From Phoronis australis (taxonomy: Eukaryota; Phoronida; Phoronidae), in the NCBI GenBank assembly GCA_002633005.1, contig NMRA01000313.1, positions 126,001 through 186,000 on the forward strand: a DNA stretch of 60,000 bases, written 5' to 3'. Both the position numbers and the translations under genes were made by a program. The notes beneath the pieces are model-generated. The model saw only the letters and a list, made by a program, of their open reading frames with translations. It was not told where the DNA came from and did no database searches. This document shows, piece after piece, positions 12,780 to 25,600 of the stretch. Numbering within the stretch: the first letter of the stretch is position 1; the number at the start of each line of letters is the position of its first letter.

Positions 12780-15284
12780 GCACCATATGAGCAGTCATTT
12801 TCAGAGCCCGAAGCGACGACTGAGTCGGGGGGCCTTGATAAAAGTTGCATCCAATGTCAATGAACGAAGAATCGACGCGAGCCCCTCGGGGCTGCGAGTT
12901 GGAGCTCTCGATATGTGCGTGGCCTTGTATAAGTTATGCCTAGTTAGCCTAGTAAGTGAGAGGCACTAGGCAGTGATAGCTAGGTAGTAAGTAAGTGAAA
13001 TGTTTATTTTACATCGGTATAGAATAGTAACAAAACAGTAGCACAAGTACTAGTGTTCGATACAAAATGAGAAATTAATATGTACAGAAGAGGTAGAAGG
13101 GCTATGTACCGAAAGTATACAAACATACATGATTTATGAAGCATCAAAAGACAGTATTTGACAGCGTAGGCAAAGTTGGCATTCACAAGCTTGGCGCAGG
13201 CGACTTAATTCATTTATAAAGGTATTGAGATCTTGGCAACATCTTACACATTCCATAAACTTGTTTCATAAAGATACCCCTGGTGGTGAAGCCCATAGGA
13301 TGTCGGGGCGAACCTTGTGTTTTCCCCCGTATCTCATAGGGCAGACGTCTGAGAGCAAAGCACTGGAGAGGGCAAGGGCCTATCTGATTCATGTGCTTGG
13401 AAACAGTCACCCCAAGATATTGTAGCCTTGGAACAATTAAGAAGCGGAGTGGAGTTTGATTTGGACACTAAGAAGCCAAGGAATACGACAACTGGTGGTC
13501 ATTGAAAAGAAGTAAGGCCCCTGTATTGATTGTAAACTTCTAGTGATTCTCTACTGCCTTTCGGGACAATGCTGACAATTTTTTGGAGGAAAATAACCAA
13601 TCCAATGGTGGTAACGCCGACTGCGAATCGCGTGAAATATTGCTCCAAATTTCACTGACGGCTTGGTCTGTCAATTCTACTCACGGACACGTAGATTCGA
13701 GGCTTACGCGTTACGTAACATTTCCGTCACCTTCACCGTGCCCTATCCTGATCATTACGGTAACACACCAAAGAAAATCAGATACATCTAAAATGGGACC
13801 AATATGTTTATGACGGCACCTGTACTCTGGTAACGGGTAAACACCTGTCCTCGTGCAGTCTGGATATGGTTTCCCACGTCCAGCTCTTTGCTAATTACCT
13901 TCAGCCGCAAACTAAATACAGTCACAGATCGGCATTTATTTATCATATATTATACATATCCTTGATAGCAGATGTTTTTGGCCAAACAGATATTCTGCTG
14001 GTCAAAGTAATTATCTCCTCCACATTGTTAGCAGAATTCAATTATGTACCATATGGATGATTATCGTGGGAATAGAATATCAGTTATGGTAGGAGATAGA
14101 CCGTATACCTTAGTTAATAACACTCACTGGTTTTAAACCATTAAATTATTAATCACAGCGTTTTATTCCCCAATCAATCGCTTGTTAATTATTTATCGTT
14201 CTCACAGCTCTAAAACCCGTCTGTTCAGATTTGCTGACATGTTTGCAATATAGTTTTGTTTTCGCACGGCATGTGTCGCTCTGGACGCCTTACCGCCAAA
14301 AAGTTCGTCTGGTGTTGATGAAAATCTGATCGCCAAGTATTATATTTAAATGAGTCATGTCAACATAAATCTACGCTAACTGAACGGATTATTGTTACGT
14401 GTCGGTGATTTTGTTATATTGAACAACTGGAAAATTGTGTTCAAGTCATGAACTACGCCTGGTTCCCACCTTTCCAGTTTAAATTTAGTGCTGATAAATA
14501 TTCAGTACAGGAACAGGGTCGGGATCACGACCATAATATCATCAGTCATAAATCATGTTGACAACTAATTTCTGTATTGTGATCGACGAAAAAAGTAGCA
14601 GAAAACAGACGATTATTTCGAATGAATGGTTTGGTTTTCAGTTAAGTTTCAGTGTACACTATGATCGTAGTTCAAGGAAAAGGGGTGATCAAACATTCAA
14701 CTATTGAGTGGAAATTTGCTACGAGCCACCGCTTATGATAAAATCGTGGGAAACATTAGAAGAACTGAAAAATAAGAGGTCTTGCAAGAGCTTAGAAGTA
14801 GTTTAATATTCATCTAGAAAAAAATAACCAGAATCACTTGAATATCGTTGCATACCCAGAAAGCGGTTCGTGTGTCTGACTTTACAGTATCTGTATCGAG
14901 TTAAAATATTAAGTTTCCAAACTCTTTAAGGGTTAACCAAAACCGTGAATACCCGTGTATGGTTCGAAGTATATTCGTGAAGTTTCAGGGGTACCAATCT
15001 GCTTTCGTTTATAGTGCCCAAGACGATTTAGCCTACATTTCAGTGGTTGTACGTAGGTTAAAACGCATCTCACAAAATTTAGTAGCAATGGACATGTAGA
15101 CACTTTTTGGCATGGAACCAATACGAAATAAAAGATGCAGCTAAAGCGAAGGAATGTTGAAGGAACATATGAAAATGAGTTATGGGCACGAGGCAAGTAC
15201 TGACAAATCCAAACCTACTACCCAGACCCAAACAATTTTTAGTGTAACTAGGTTCGTAGAAAATGAGGACACAGGTGTTCATCT
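12780..15284. other. No gene recognised
   Basis: Only short ORFs. The 13210-13425 ORFs on both strands overlap each other and lack domain features. Confidence 0.45.
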
Positions 15285-15299
15285 TAAATAACAAAATAG

Positions 15300-15305
15300 T
15301 TTATT
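15300..15305 (-). terminator. Poly(A) signal of the Id gene
   Basis: AATAAA on the minus strand. It is the only canonical hexamer I find between the Id stop codon (16425) and this point, so the 3' UTR would end near 15285. The implied 3' UTR is about 1.1 kb unspliced. A GTAAAT donor at 16395 follows the stop codon, and a plausible acceptor (TTTTTGTGCAG) ends at 16301. A 3'-UTR intron of about 95 bp is therefore possible; several vertebrate Id genes have a third, noncoding exon. The UTR intron is inference. Confidence 0.6.
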
Positions 15306-16424
15306 TATCGTGATAAACAGATAACGACGTGCTCACACGCGGTGAGCGATACACTAACAACATGGTACACAATTTGAAAACATCGGAATTTTAAACAAAG
15401 AACAACCGTCAATGCTAATGCAACTGTTCTTGAATAAGACACCAACGTTAAGAAATTGCTATAAATAAAAATTTATCCCTAGTTTCTATCAAATGTACAA
15501 ATATACAAGAAACAATACAAAATTTACACAAGAAACTCTAGAAAACACATCAACGACAAGAGAAGAACCGTCGCTGAGACAACACGGAAATTAGAGAGTA
15601 GAAATAGTTTTCAGCTAACATAAGAAACGAACATCACCAAATCTTAATTTGACGATTATAAGGACTTGAGGTAAGCTGTTAAGTGTGCCTAAAATTTGCC
15701 TTTGGTTTAGAACCATATATTAGAGATTATACATTCAGAATGTGCAGACATGCAGTTGACATCTAGTGACATACAGCAAAGTTCGGAATGTAAAACAATA
15801 TAATATCATGAACTCGTTGGGTTGATAGGTCCGTTTAGAAGTTATCTCCCAAGGTTAGCAAAACACCGCCCAAGTAATCCAACGGGTGGCGAATGGAGAC
15901 TGTCCGTGAATGTTTTTACTGAGAGTTTCTTTTTAGCACCTTTAGTTAATTAGAACTGTGACACTCGGTTTCACATCCAACTGGATCGGGTGATATTGAT
16001 CGCTGGACGTAGATCGTTAGCCAGTGTCGTTGCACGCTCGAATTTGACCATTCGCAGTGGTTCGACAAGAAATATCTGCTGTCGTCTGCAGCGCCGTGGC
16101 TTGTCACCTTGGTTCGCAGAGGTCGGCGACAGGCGTCAGTAAAACGACCTAATGAAAAACAATAGCACTAGAGTTATATTGTGACCAGATACTGACTTAG
16201 ATTTGCAGACAAGATAACGCAGACATTTGGAAGGGAAAACGTGGATCAAATAACAGACAGGAATTTCGACTCCTTATTTTCCACATACAAAGTGAAATCA
16301 CTGCACAAAAACAGTTCGTAGATGTAAGTAAATCTCCCTGACAGGGATCCAGAGCGAACTGAAAATTATCACATGATATTATAAATTATATTTACCTTAT
16401 TCCACAAACATCTCGCGAAGATAG

Positions 16425-17048
16425 TCAACAAGAGACAGGCCTGTCACATGCCCTTTCTTCTAGAAAGTCCGTATGCTGCAAGAAAGAAGTGAAGAACACA
16501 TATAGAACTGTAGTCGATGCATCGCCTAGACTGTACAACAGAATAATTAAAATAACCGTTCATACAATTTCAGCTGTTTTCTATTCGCAATTACTAATTG
16601 ACAGAACACACTTTTACGCTCATGAAAGGCACAGAAATCGATGATCAGAAATGCTGGGTTCGACACCATCACGCAGTATGACAACAGGCCAGAAATACGC
16701 TGATAAAATTATATTTACCTTCGACAGAAACTGCTCGTTGTCACGACTACATTCAGAAAGGGGTAACCGACTGTTGTTATTCATAGACTGGTTCAGAAGT
16801 TTCGACATCGCTGGATGGCACTCGAGAGCAACTTCTAGGTCAAAGATGTAGTCAATCACGTGCTGCAAAAACTGTGTTTTCGACAGTTTTCTTTCCTTCG
16901 GGATTGTCGGTACAAGATCCTTCAATTTAGAGAAACAAGCTTGAATTTCACCATCGTCAGATTTTGGCTTCGAGATCGTCTTGAGACTTTGAGCGCGAAG
17001 AGCAAAGTCGTGCCTTGCAGCCAGAACTGTGTTTTGCTGTGCCTTCAT
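16425..17048 (-). CDS. Id: Id-family helix-loop-helix inhibitor (Id/emc type), two coding exons
   Basis: Id proteins dimerise with class I bHLH factors and, lacking a basic region, stop them binding E-boxes. Coding exons are complement(16719..17048) and complement(16425..16475); the 243-bp phase-0 intron has a donor AAG|GTAAAT and an acceptor CTTTCTTGCAG|C. The spliced product is 126 residues, inside the family range. Residues about 33-76 form the HLH (helix 1 FSKLKDLVPTIP, helix 2 KTQFLQHVIDYIFDLEVAL). The preceding KPKSDDG has no basic DNA-binding block. LECHP directly after helix 2, and an RLPL (RxxL, D-box-like) at 94-97, parallel vertebrate ID2. Exon 2 adds a 16-residue tail ending ACDRPVSC. 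The intron falls where vertebrate Id genes are split, just before the short tail. The start ATG (AAAATGA) gives the family-typical MKA opening. Read unspliced, the ORF would run to 16620 with an unrelated tail, which I reject. The family call is firm; the exact paralogue is not. Confidence 0.93.
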
Positions 17049-17154
17049 TTTCTGTGTTGAAATAATAATTCCGTGAACTCAAGTACTAACTGACAGAGAT
17101 GGTGTTGTAGAATGACTACTCAAAGCCAGTAACGATACTTATCATAGACACAAG

Positions 17155-17163
17155 CTCCGCCCA
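17155..17163 (-). promoter_or_regulatory. GC-box-like site upstream of Id
   Basis: On the minus strand GGGCGGAG lies about 110 bp upstream of the Id ATG, in otherwise A+T-rich DNA. It matches the Sp1-type GC-box core. No convincing TATA box was seen between it and the ATG. Function is inferred from position only. Confidence 0.4.
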
Positions 17164-17530
17164 CTGTGTAATTAAGCAAACAACCTCAGAGGTTAAGGGT
17201 TGTAAAGGTCACAGATCGGCCAATCAAATTGTAACGTGACAAATAGCTGTCGGTCAAACTTCATGCCTCAATTAATCTGTATATAAATCACACAGTGTTA
17301 CTTTTAATAGGTGTAAAATAGTATCATATGTGGTGAGGGGTCGATATACTCCAATCGATTTCTTTGCCAAATCGATATGTTAAACAATCAGATGTTGGCT
17401 GCACTGCACTCAGATTGGGGTCACATTCACAGGTGCCCAATCTCTACTCCCACCAGTCGGATTGTGTACTTATCGCCATTGACAAGTGATTAATATTGGG
17501 GTGCAGGCTACAATCAAGGCCCAGCTGGCC

Positions 17531-17782
17531 GGCGCCAGTAAGGTGACGTCACCTATTCAAGATGTGTATAAGGGTATCGGGACGGCGCCAGGCTGGCGGT
17601 CGCTATGACGACAAGACTGCCAATCACGTCCCAGATCAAAAACACCGCAGCGAGTAGGCTGATATTTTGCTGGGGATATCGTCACCTTCGGCCCTGTGTC
17701 ACGAGACGCTTGCACACCTGTGTGCCCGTGTTGGGTCCTGGGACAATCTCGGTGTTTTGCTATCTCCTCGCTGGCGCCAGAC
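17531..17782. promoter_or_regulatory. Candidate Id enhancer: three GGCGCC words and a CRE palindrome
   Basis: GGCGCC occurs at 17531-17536, 17584-17589 and 17773-17778. The last lies inside CTGGCGCCAG and is followed directly by AGAC, a Smad-box core. AGGTGACGTCACCT at 17541-17554 is a perfect 14-bp palindrome containing the CRE TGACGTCA. GGCGCC is the known GC-rich binding word for BMP-activated SMAD1/5, and Id genes are direct BMP targets in other animals. The SMAD4 spacing of the classical BRE (N5 then GTCT) is not seen, so this is a candidate only. ORFs crossing this region on both strands look like chance. Confidence 0.45.
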
Positions 17783-17859
17783 ACCCTTGACGGACTTAGG
17801 AAAACAAATACGTCTATCGGAATGGATTCATATACCCTGTTCAGGTGTTCCGGGACTGT

Positions 17860-20655
17860 AAAATAAAAATAAACAGAGAAATATTAAATGAATACTTCAC
17901 TATTATCGGACACCCAGGTGTTTAAGAGCCACAAAATATCGAGGGTGTTGATAAAAACAATCAGCGTGAATGGAAAGGTGCAAAATGAAGTAAACCTGTT
18001 GTTAAAACCCCAGAATAACTGAATAGACAGCGGCGAAGGTCTAATTGTAGGGACTGTTTACTTTTTGGAAGAGACAAGAAAATTTGTTGCAGTGAGGACA
18101 ACCTTCATAAAAGAGTGGAGTTTCAGGTACAAGGCCGATGCGTTAATGCAATAGCTGTCCTAACATAAACAGAAAGAAACTGACATTAGACAATACACGA
18201 TGCAAATTGAGGTGAAAGTATTACGTCAGCCATTCACCTCCATCAGTCTGTCGCTGAAGAAAACACCATCGGTTGTTTACCATCAGTTTTATGATTTAAA
18301 AAAAGAAAAAATATTCAAGTTATTGTAGTGATAAAAGCTTTGCTTGTATATCTCAGTAATAAAATAGACTACACACATTACATTGACCAAGAAGATGAAC
18401 ACTGACATCTCTTAATAATCAGAAAGCATCGAAGCTGTCTAGACCTGTATGAAACAAAATTTATCGCACAGCCAAAATATAACAAAAATAATGTAACCAT
18501 ACTGTTGCCTGAAACCCGTCAGATGGTCAAAATTCGTAGTTATTTGTCAAGTCGGTTTTCCCAGGCTCTGCTAACCTAAGCAGGTGATAAGTGACATCTG
18601 CCTCCACATTAAACAAAGGGTCTCACCTTCTGCGAAAATAAAGCACCAAACTTTCCCACACTGTCGAAATCCTCGGCCAACCTGTCGCTAGCCAAAAATA
18701 TCCAGAGTCGCACCTGTTCCATTTTTCGGAAAATCAGAGCTGCGGCCGAATCGTAAATTAAAAATTCAAAATCGATTATTGATGTTTTAGAAGAATTTTC
18801 TAAGAAGATTCCCCACAACTTGTGTTACCAGTAACTGGTCGTGTGCCGAAGTGTGCCGATAAAACCTGTCGCGTGCGATTTGTATGAAGTTTCCGTAAGG
18901 GGTGGAGTTACAGTGCCTAATCTATTGTAGTCGTAACTAGTTGATTACCTTTTGCAAATAGAGTCGCGTGCCACCAGAGTGAATGAACAGTGAGGGCCAA
19001 TTAAATGTTGCCACGTCACGGTCCCGGCAGCTGGATGAAAAAATCTACTCGCAACGCTTTGAGTTGTGCGCGGATGTTCTACGGTTGATTAGAATAAGAG
19101 CTGTATAGTAAACAAAGTTGAGCTAATATTTACCGGGTTTTACTATGGGCAAAAATAAACGATACAGACCATGAATTGTTTTCGAGGTATTCCTCGTGGG
19201 AAATAAACTACCAACAAATAGGCAAAGCGTGGCCGGAGAAAACAAAAATATATCGATCCGCATTTCCTCGCAAGAATATAATAGGATAATACGTCTTCAA
19301 TGGAAATGCAATGGCAGATGGTATCGACTTTCTGCCACCAGAACGTGGGAATGTCACCGCGGTGCAGATGTCATGTTCGCGACAGTTATTCACGGATTTC
19401 AGAAGAGCAGAAGGGTGCCATGGGCTGCGACTGAATAACATTAAGTCTCTCTCATTGTGCCTGAAACGGACAGGGTAACTTATTTTCGATAGTTGTAGAG
19501 AAACATGGCCCACCTAATCAACCTGTAGTCAAAGTGGTCGAATGTTCATGGTGCGTATACATTTACATGGCACTTGCGCAGTGTAACAACAGCGTCCGGG
19601 AAAGCTTAGGCACGTTGAACCCCCTGTCACGCGCACGGGTCGCGGTTGTCCCAACACAAAATGCTTTTCTTGCCCATGCTGTTCTCTCTTGTGAACACAG
19701 GTTCACCTCCAGGATCACTTTTTCGTCTTTCTAATACATTTCTTTGCTTGCAGGCACACCAACTCAGTTGTTCCATGCTCAAGTTGCCACTTCCGCGATC
19801 ACGGACACGCTTCATTGATCAAGAGACTGAACTATTTTCGTCAGTATTTTATTTTTCATTGAACTAATTGAGTATCGCCAAATCGAAAACAATAAACTGT
19901 CTCTCACTACAGCACAGTGAATTTCATTTGACTGTCGTTGCGTCATATTCATGTAATGGGTGGGGAAACAGGAAAAATTTTAAGAGCGCGTCGCGTGTCA
20001 TTGACGCAAAAATAAATTCCTTGGAGCACTGTGATTGTTTAGCGCGGGTAAACGGGCTCACCGGCCATTGAAATAAAATATGCAATACCCACGTTTTTTC
20101 TAAAATTATCTTTGGCCGGAAATCACACGCTTTTTCAAGGTGTTTTGAGTAAAACGTCATTGTTATATTGATTTCTTTTCGTCTCGAATTCTTACCCAAA
20201 ACAACCAACTCACCAAGGGGTCAAATAATTGCGCAGAGAACGACCACTCCGGGTACGTTTGAAATTCCTCCGCAGTGTAGGGGAATGATCTGTGAATGAC
20301 CGAAGGGCGACTGTTTAGATGAAATCTCCTGGACATCGCCTCTTGATTTGCGCCTGTAGCGACAATGTATAGTCGAGTACCTCTCACTCGAACTCTATAG
20401 ATTTACAGTATTTTGTTTGTGTAAGCAGTTTTCGAGGGAGCTCTTCGACGCCAAACAGGCAAATTATAATTGCTCTTTAGGACGTAACATATTCTTCCTT
20501 TGCCAGTAAAAACGAAAACGATCGACATGATACTGAAATCTCCGGACCAACTACTCAAAAGTTAGTTACTGACAAGTAACGTAGAAAATAAATCCGAAAC
20601 TAAAAGAGGCGATCCAGATCCTCTAAAGGATACACCTGTTTGTCGAAAAGTAGAA
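17860..20655. other. No gene recognised
   Basis: Short overlapping ORFs on both strands near 19200-20200 show no domains. No RNA gene seen. Confidence 0.45.
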
Positions 20656-21104
20656 TAAATATACGTAAATAAAACAACAAAAATGGATCACTGAAATTTT
20701 CAGATATAATAACATCCTTCGTCAACAGAAACAGAATAATGTAAAATCAAACACTAAATTGTTGGAATTGAAATAATTACCTCCAAAAACATAATCTATA
20801 AGATCTTTCTGTACAAATCATAGAGATACTCCAATACCCCAATACCCCTCACAGACTCAAAAGAGAACAATTTTGGATAAATAAGCTCAACACACTTGAA
20901 CCTAATGGAATGACCATAAAGACTTCTTAAATTGTATCCTTTACTTTTTCCTCAACAATGTATCATGCTCATTACGCCATATATCAGATGTCAATTGTCA
21001 TATAGTGTTTGACTTTACCTTATTTCTGTTTCTGTTGACAAAGGATGTTATTATATCCGAAAGATTCAGTGATCCATTTTTGTTGTTTTATTTACGTATA
21101 TTTA
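20656..21104. mobile_element. Foldback element with about 100-bp inverted arms
   Basis: Arm 20656-20757 (starting TAAATATACGTAAATAAAAC) is the near-perfect reverse complement of arm 21003-21104. A spacer of about 245 bp has no ORF. The flanks show no clear target-site duplication. Confidence 0.9.
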
Positions 21105-22499
21105 GTGACAAGAAAATATGAGGTGAAAACACACGTTTGAAAAGAATCATTTCTTAACATCTCAAACTGGGATTTAATTTCAATTCAGTGACCAAGCACA
21201 CAGGTTGCTCAAAGTCGCCTGAGTACGTTTATTGTGGGCGAGTACAAATTACTCTATTGAAATTGTGACAGAAGGCAATTTACTTCCCGCTAAAAGTTGG
21301 CTGAGCGTTTAATGGCTCAGCTAATATTTTTGAATAATTAATGTATTGGTACAATCTCGATCACTTCTGATAGTTTCCTAATCGTGTTTCACAGTTATTG
21401 ATGATTTCTCGAGCACATGGTATCCACCGTTTGTTACACGTGCGCGCGCGATAAGTCCCATTCACGAACGTCGTTTGACCATTCGTGCGCGCTATGAATT
21501 CACGCGCCAAGCCACCTGTTTTCGTGTTTGCGCAAATTGTTCCAATAGCTGAGATCTCAAATTCGGTTTGCATCTGTCACGTTTTAAATTATAATTTGCC
21601 TTTAGCACTGATGGGTTGTATCGTAACAATCCTGACGTTAATGTTACCAAAGGTGTAGTGGTAGTTAGCCCTACATATGTATATAGGTGCCTTAATCAAA
21701 AACGACTTGGACAGAGAAAATCAAAATAAAAAACATTGCATCATCCCGTGACACACTGGACGACTTTCATCAATGCTGTTGCAAGGAAAAGCCGATATCG
21801 AGAAGGCTGTTGTGAGACCGTGCTACATCTCAAAAAATGTTGGGGCTAAGTTTTCTAAACTATAGGAATGCCATTAAGAGTATTTTAATGTAACGGAAAC
21901 CAGTGAATAAGCAGAAAAATGCAGATGTCAAACACGTTTCACTTAGTGGTCGAATTAGATACCCCAGTCGTTGCTATCTCTGTTTCCTCCCGAGTATTTA
22001 CCTAGAAGAAACACTTGAGTGATATTAACACAACTGAACGATCAATTGTACATTAATATGACACGCCTATACACTGTGCGTCACGAATTTCACGTATATT
22101 TCGCTAGTTTTGGCCAAGCTGAATATTACGCAATACCTAGTCTTTAGGCCACCTGTTACTTACGAAATCCAGTCTCCCACGCACTATCGGTGATTACAAC
22201 TCACGAGGAATGACGAAGCAGGTGAAAACACACCTTTAGGATTGTTTTGGTGTCAGTTTCGACTCATCTATCGCCGAATGACTCATGGATAGAAACAAAA
22301 AACACTATAACAGGAAACGGGATATTTACCTGGTTAGAAATCGTAGGATAAAGTTTAAATTTATCATATCCCGTAGTTGAAATTCGAGAAAAATGATTCT
22401 TTTAAATAAATATGAGCACAACATCGGAAATCGCTTTCGCATTATATCCAGGTTATCAATCTTTTCTCCCATACATTCACTGATAAGACGGATCTAAGA
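21105..22499. other. No gene recognised
   Basis: One 70-codon minus-strand ORF (21361-21573) without domains. Nothing else seen. Confidence 0.45.
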
Positions 22500-22620
22500 G
22501 GAGTAGGCTGGATACACCTTTGTGCAATGTATTGTCAGCCAGTAACGCCAGGATACGAACCCGGGTCTCCCAAACAGGAGTCCGGAGCTCAAACCTCTAC
22601 GGCACACTGCCGTGTGCTCC
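22500..22620 (-). mobile_element. tRNA-derived SINE head
   Basis: On the minus strand GGCAGTGTGCCGTAGAGG (A-box region), GAGCTCCGGACTCC and GGGTTCGTATCCTGG (B-box region) occur in the order and spacing of a tRNA gene. A non-tRNA tail starts with TTACTGGCTGAC. Its wording resembles the tRNA-type SINE heads common in marine deuterostomes. The anticodon arm does not fold well, so it is not a functional tRNA. The 3' boundary is approximate. Confidence 0.65.
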
Positions 22621-22624
22621 AAAG

Positions 22625-25600
22625 AAAAATGTTTCTCGCCATTGCAATGGGACAGAATGCTTTAGCACACTACTGATTCGCATGGCTTTTGAAGTTTAAA
22701 GTACTGATATCTTATCAGTTTTTGACATTCAAGATAAGTGACATTGAACGGTATTATAATAATGTAACAGGAATAAAATTTCAATTTTATTTCAGGACAA
22801 TATTTTATCTCGCGCTTATCCAGTTTTTTTATTTCTCTACATATATTTTTAGTTGTACAGGCAATAAAATATACGACTGTTTTGTCGTCAATTTTCACGT
22901 GCCAGTAACACCTCGCGGGTGGTAGTGTTATTTCACCAGGGGTACACGTTTGGACATTCGTTTGTTTGTCAGCACTTGGCTAGACAATAGTTGAACGGGA
23001 ATTCATTTCATTGTTACAGGACAATAGACTGAGCGGGACCACCTCAAAATGGCCACCCCACCTCGCCGATAACGTGATGTTTTAAAATTTAAAACGATTT
23101 ATGAATCGTTGTTATGCTCCCGATACAGTACATAGTGTTTTGCTTTCAAGTCCCGAGTTAGTCGCAAGGACACTGCCAAATCACTTGACAACACATTAAA
23201 TGGAGTCTATTCTTAACGAACAATTACTTGGCCGATCTTTAAGTTTAGGACATGAACTGATGCCTCGGATAACACCAAAACGACTGTAGTAGTATGTCGT
23301 AAAAACGAAACAATTGTTTTCTCACTAAGAAGCAGTAGCATAGAAATGTGGTTATGTAATATCTGTGTTAACAAGATCGCTCTTGATTACATCAAAGATT
23401 TTATAGGATATAGTATCTTTGATTATATACTGCTCCTTGAAATGTTTCGACCAGTTTAGAAAATAATTCAAAATATATGGATACAATAGGAACGTTTCGT
23501 AAATTACCAGACTTTTTTATTGCCAGTTTATCGTGGCTGAGGTTTACCAATGTGAATAGTGTCATCCGCCTTCGCTCTTACAGTTTTACGGTGCACCGCA
23601 ACCAGAAATGCAAATTTTAATTCCGCCTACAGTATGTTGAAAGGCCACAATTCGTTTCGCGTTGAAACACGTTTTGTGAAAGTTTTATCTAAAATGAGCC
23701 TCTGTTTGGCATTTTTGGCGATGAGGTTCAAGTTTCAATTCAGAGCAATATATAAAATGAATGAATTCAAAGCCTGAATGTACGAGATTTAGTTGCCGAC
23801 GGACATACTAGAACTTACATTGACCGACACCTGCCGTTTAATTACAATAAATTTAAAACACTGGAACTTAAGAAAAAATGCATTCACAAAGAAATTTTAG
23901 GTTCTAGTGCAGACATAAATTTCTGAGTATTATTTTGAAATCAAAACCCATTTCTTGCAAATTTCTCAATCAAAATAGATCAGTAAATTATACAGATCGT
24001 TGAACAATTTATTCCATTCAAGTTTACATCAAATCAGAAAAGACTGAATAACCGAAGATAATTTTATGCAATCGAAAATATATTAAGAAAACTTAACTTC
24101 GCCTTCTTTTAATCAGAAGCTTAATCGTGACAACCATTGTGATGCTGAACGTGCAATCAGAACTCAAGCCGGGAGAGCTCTCAACGTGTATTACTAACTT
24201 TTATTAGCTTTGAAATTCCAATATTGTTTGAAATATGCTGAGCAAAAAGCATGATAAACAAATCTGAAATTCGATCCTACAGGTATTGCTGACATCATTT
24301 ATGTTTATTCGCTCACGGGAAAATCCATTTACACCAGTTGTGATTTTTCGTTCAACGTTTGCGCGAACAAAAACGACAATAGCAAATTTCTCTCTATCTC
24401 GGATATGGTCCATGATTCTATTCAGCCGACAATCCATCTAAACAAAATACGCCTCATAACAAATAAAAGCAAATCAAATACCAATTCTGACCTCATTTTC
24501 TCACATTTGATTTGCATTCAATAAAGGTATGCGGTAATGCCTCAATACGACAGGTGTTATCGAGAAATTTTCCCATGCTATTTACTACGGCCAGTCGCTA
24601 CTCAACCCTGTATGAACTGGCCCGCAAAGGAATGTGAGTCGACACTCATTCGCCCTGCACAGGTGTACGCGAGACAGACTGGCGACTTGAGATTTGGATT
24701 TGTATTCATGTGTAAATAAACGCGGCTCGTTTAACAAGCCACATGGGCTAGTCCATTGTGCAACATCTGGGACGCTGTTTGGCCCTACTGTGGTCCGCGA
24801 CACATTAATTGGCCGATGTGCTATTGTAAACTATGCCAATACACAGATATTAGATGGTGCGGAGATTAATCTTGAAATGCGTATAGTCTCTTGGGCACGT
24901 GCTCTGTAGTTAAAACTGGAAGAGACATTCCGTTGCACACTGAGTTGGTTTGAATTTAATTGTAGAAGTAGGCTAGAATTATTTGAAAAACTCCCGTGCG
25001 GGTTCACTGGGAAAAATCTTGGAAATTCAAGCAAAACTTTATTATTTCAGAGACTAGCAGCAACGTCCTTTCTTTTTCGAAAATTGGAGACACTGTTTAA
25101 TCTCTGCACTTTAAAAATCTGCTCCTCACGCATTTAGAAGGGGATTCCACTGAATCTCGAGTGTACTTGACTACATTTTTTCCGAAGGGATATCCAACCG
25201 TTTACAAAGTCGGTAGACGTAACCCATTTTATATAAGATACCCATTTGTTGGGAGTTTCCATCAAAAGTGACGCTTTCAAAGAGTTTTCTCTATAACACG
25301 TTAATTTTAAAGCCAAAGTAATGTTTATGGAAACATGAACATTGCATATAAACATTCTGGAAATAAGATTTTTAATACAATAAACCTGAACACAGTTACG
25401 AAACATTGTAACGGTTTATTACAAAGAGGGCCCTGTTTAGAGTTCCTAACCCAACTAAGCAATTATCCATTTCTTGAGAATTTCACAGGATAAGATACCT
25501 TTTCGTAGAATCATTCCTGGCAGTGAAAACACCCAGGAATTTTCTCGCATTTAATATCACAGACAGACGAGTATTAACTGGGATTATTTAACTTTCGAAA

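Noticed and set aside
13210-13425. Possible LINE reverse-transcriptase fragment
   Set aside because: I checked the minus-strand translation for reverse-transcriptase motifs and found none.
16359-16395. 37-bp 3'-UTR intron in Id using the ATTTTCAG acceptor
   Set aside because: Too short for a normal animal intron; the acceptor ending at 16301 is more plausible.
17557-17861. ORFs on both strands upstream of Id
   Set aside because: Mutually overlapping frames in a G+C-rich regulatory-looking stretch, with no domain or splice support.
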